DNA of 9,247 nt from Gammaproteobacteria bacterium (GTDB taxonomy: Bacteria; Pseudomonadota; Gammaproteobacteria; Ga0077536). The notes beneath the pieces were generated by a model. That model saw nothing but the letters and a program-made list of their open reading frames with translations. It ran no database searches and had not been told where the DNA came from. The position numbers and the translations under genes were made by a program. Positions 8,628 to 9,247 of the stretch are shown here, piece by piece (position 1 is the stretch's first letter; every line of letters begins with the position of its first letter). Location: NCBI GenBank assembly GCA_030639105.1, contig DAOWDI010000258.1, positions 1 through 9,247 on the forward strand. The letters are read 5' to 3'.

Positions 8628-8852
8628 AGCTGCTTAACAAGAATGATCGTCGAGACCACGCCTTCGTGGCGCGGATCCTATCACATCGAAATCGGGTGGC
8701 ATTCAATCGGGAAAGATGCCCGCAATCCATTGTAGCCCGAGAGTGCTGAACTGTCCGTGTAATCTTTTGAGTACCAATGAAAGTTGTGATATCGCAGCCC
8801 AGACGGTTTAGATCAAAATGCCGTGAATGTGCGCTTCTTTCGAGCACGATTG
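8628..8852. other. Divergent intergenic region between the YkuD gene and cytochrome b561
   Basis: 225 bases with no convincing gene. It should hold the promoters of both divergent genes. The best minus-strand promoter is at 8729-8757. On the + strand TTGTGA (8784-8789) and TTTAGA (8807-8812), 17 bases apart, form a weak candidate about 40 bases before the cytochrome ATG. A small inverted repeat, CCACG-cctt-CGTGG (8656-8669), would sit in the leader of the YkuD transcript; it has no U-tract. Confidence 0.6.
8729..8757 (-). promoter_or_regulatory. Sigma-70-like promoter for the YkuD / vWA-FHA pair
   Basis: On the minus strand, CGGACA (8757-8752, four of six consensus bases) is followed after exactly 17 bases by TACAAT (8734-8729, five of six). 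Transcription would begin near 8722, giving a leader of about 95 bases before the GTG at 8627. It is the best promoter match I found in the window, placed where one is needed, but is not proven. Confidence 0.45.
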
Positions 8853-9247
8853 ATGAGAGATGAACCCCCGGCTCGATATACGTTGACGGCCATAACCTTG
8901 CATTGGGTGAGTGCGGTGTTGGTTTTCACCCTGCTCGCTATCGGCTGGACTATGGTCGATCTGCCAAGGGGGCCCGGCCGGAGCTTCTATTTCGCATTAC
9001 ATAAGTCGTTCGGGCTAACGGTTTTTACCCTCACAATCTTCAGGATTGTGTGGCGTTTTTTTCACCAGCCTCCGCGCTATCCCGAGTCGATGGCATATTG
9101 GAGAATAACTATCGCCCGTAGCGCACATTTGCTGCTTTACATATTGCTGTGCCTGCAGCCCGTGAGCGGTTATTTGTCGTCTTCGTTTAGCGGATATAAG
9201 ACGAAGATATTTGGGATCGCACTGCCGCATTGGGGATGGCAGGATCC
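8853..9247 (+). CDS. Cytochrome b561-family diheme membrane protein, 3'-truncated
   Basis: Prokaryotic cytochrome b561 proteins are small four-helix inner-membrane proteins that bind b-type haem and pass electrons between the quinone pool and periplasmic acceptors. The frame runs open from the ATG at 8853 to the window edge (131 codons; the family is ~175-190 residues, so about a quarter is missing). Helix 1 (~9-32) begins RYTLTAITLHW with candidate haem ligand His17. Helix 2 (~48-68) has FALHKSFG with His50 and ends FRIVWRF. Helix 3 (~87-108) has ARSAHLLLYILL with His92 and QPVSGYL. Helix 4 lies outside. The ATG gives eight residues before Tyr-9, matching the short N-terminus typical of the family. 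In-frame GTG codons at 8823 and 8829 are possible longer starts, and no start has a strong Shine-Dalgarno. It is divergent from the YkuD gene; no obvious functional link to it. Confidence 0.92.
   Translation, partial: MRDEPPARYTLTAITLHWVSAVLVFTLLAIGWTMVDLPRGPGRSFYFALHKSFGLTVFTLTIFRIVWRFFHQPPRYPESMAYWRITIARSAHLLLYILLCLQPVSGYLSSSFSGYKTKIFGIALPHWGWQD

Noticed and set aside
8656..8669. CCACG-cctt-CGTGG hairpin as a terminator or riboswitch
   Set aside because: Only five base pairs and no run of T on either strand; too little to call a terminator or structured leader.
8614..8847. 77-codon minus-strand open frame in the divergent intergenic region
   Set aside because: No recognisable motif, no Shine-Dalgarno, overlaps the start of the YkuD gene and covers the likely promoters of both flanking genes.
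9242..9247. GGATCC at the right edge as a BamHI cloning boundary
   Set aside because: Other GGATCC sites occur inside the window (for example near 5126 and 8673), so the edge site need not mean a restriction-cut clone end.

Overview
The window looks like chromosomal DNA from a gammaproteobacterium. The left two thirds carries the housekeeping order rnhB (5'-truncated) - dnaE - accA - tilS, all on the + strand and all closely similar to the Enterobacterales/Pseudomonas proteins as I remember them. Enteric genomes place ldcC and yaeR between accA and tilS. Their absence here matches the simpler Pseudomonas-type order. I cannot name a genus. There are no rRNA or tRNA genes, insertion sequences, phage genes or CRISPR arrays.

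Layout. Positions 3-533 are the last ~176 residues of ribonuclease HII. They overlap by 4 bases (GTGA) with dnaE (530-4000), a complete 1156-residue replicative DNA polymerase III alpha subunit. After 68 bases comes accA (4069-5058), the carboxyltransferase alpha subunit of acetyl-CoA carboxylase. After a further 93 bases comes tilS (5152-6486), the tRNA(Ile2) lysidine synthetase. The end of tilS overlaps, tail to tail by 17 bases, a minus-strand gene (6470-7957). That gene encodes an exported single-pass membrane protein with a periplasmic von Willebrand A (vWA) domain and a cytoplasmic FHA (phosphothreonine-binding) domain. Upstream of it on the same strand, 76 bases away, is a periplasmic YkuD-family L,D-transpeptidase (8034-8627). 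A 225-base divergent intergenic region with a credible minus-strand promoter separates this pair from a + strand cytochrome b561-type diheme membrane protein (8853 to the window end, truncated).

How the genes work together. rnhB, dnaE, accA and tilS serve RNA-primer/ribonucleotide removal, replication, fatty-acid synthesis and tRNA decoding. They are a conserved neighbourhood rather than a pathway. The accessory part is the minus-strand pair: a peptidoglycan-active YkuD enzyme followed by a membrane protein that could connect cytoplasmic Thr phosphorylation to a periplasmic vWA module. Two short D-x-T-x-[LV]-[IV] motifs in the C-terminal tail of the FHA protein are candidate phosphothreonine sites for its own or a neighbour's FHA domain. 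This pair is the best candidate for something undescribed in the window. The functional link is inference from adjacency and domain content, and no kinase or phosphatase is present here.
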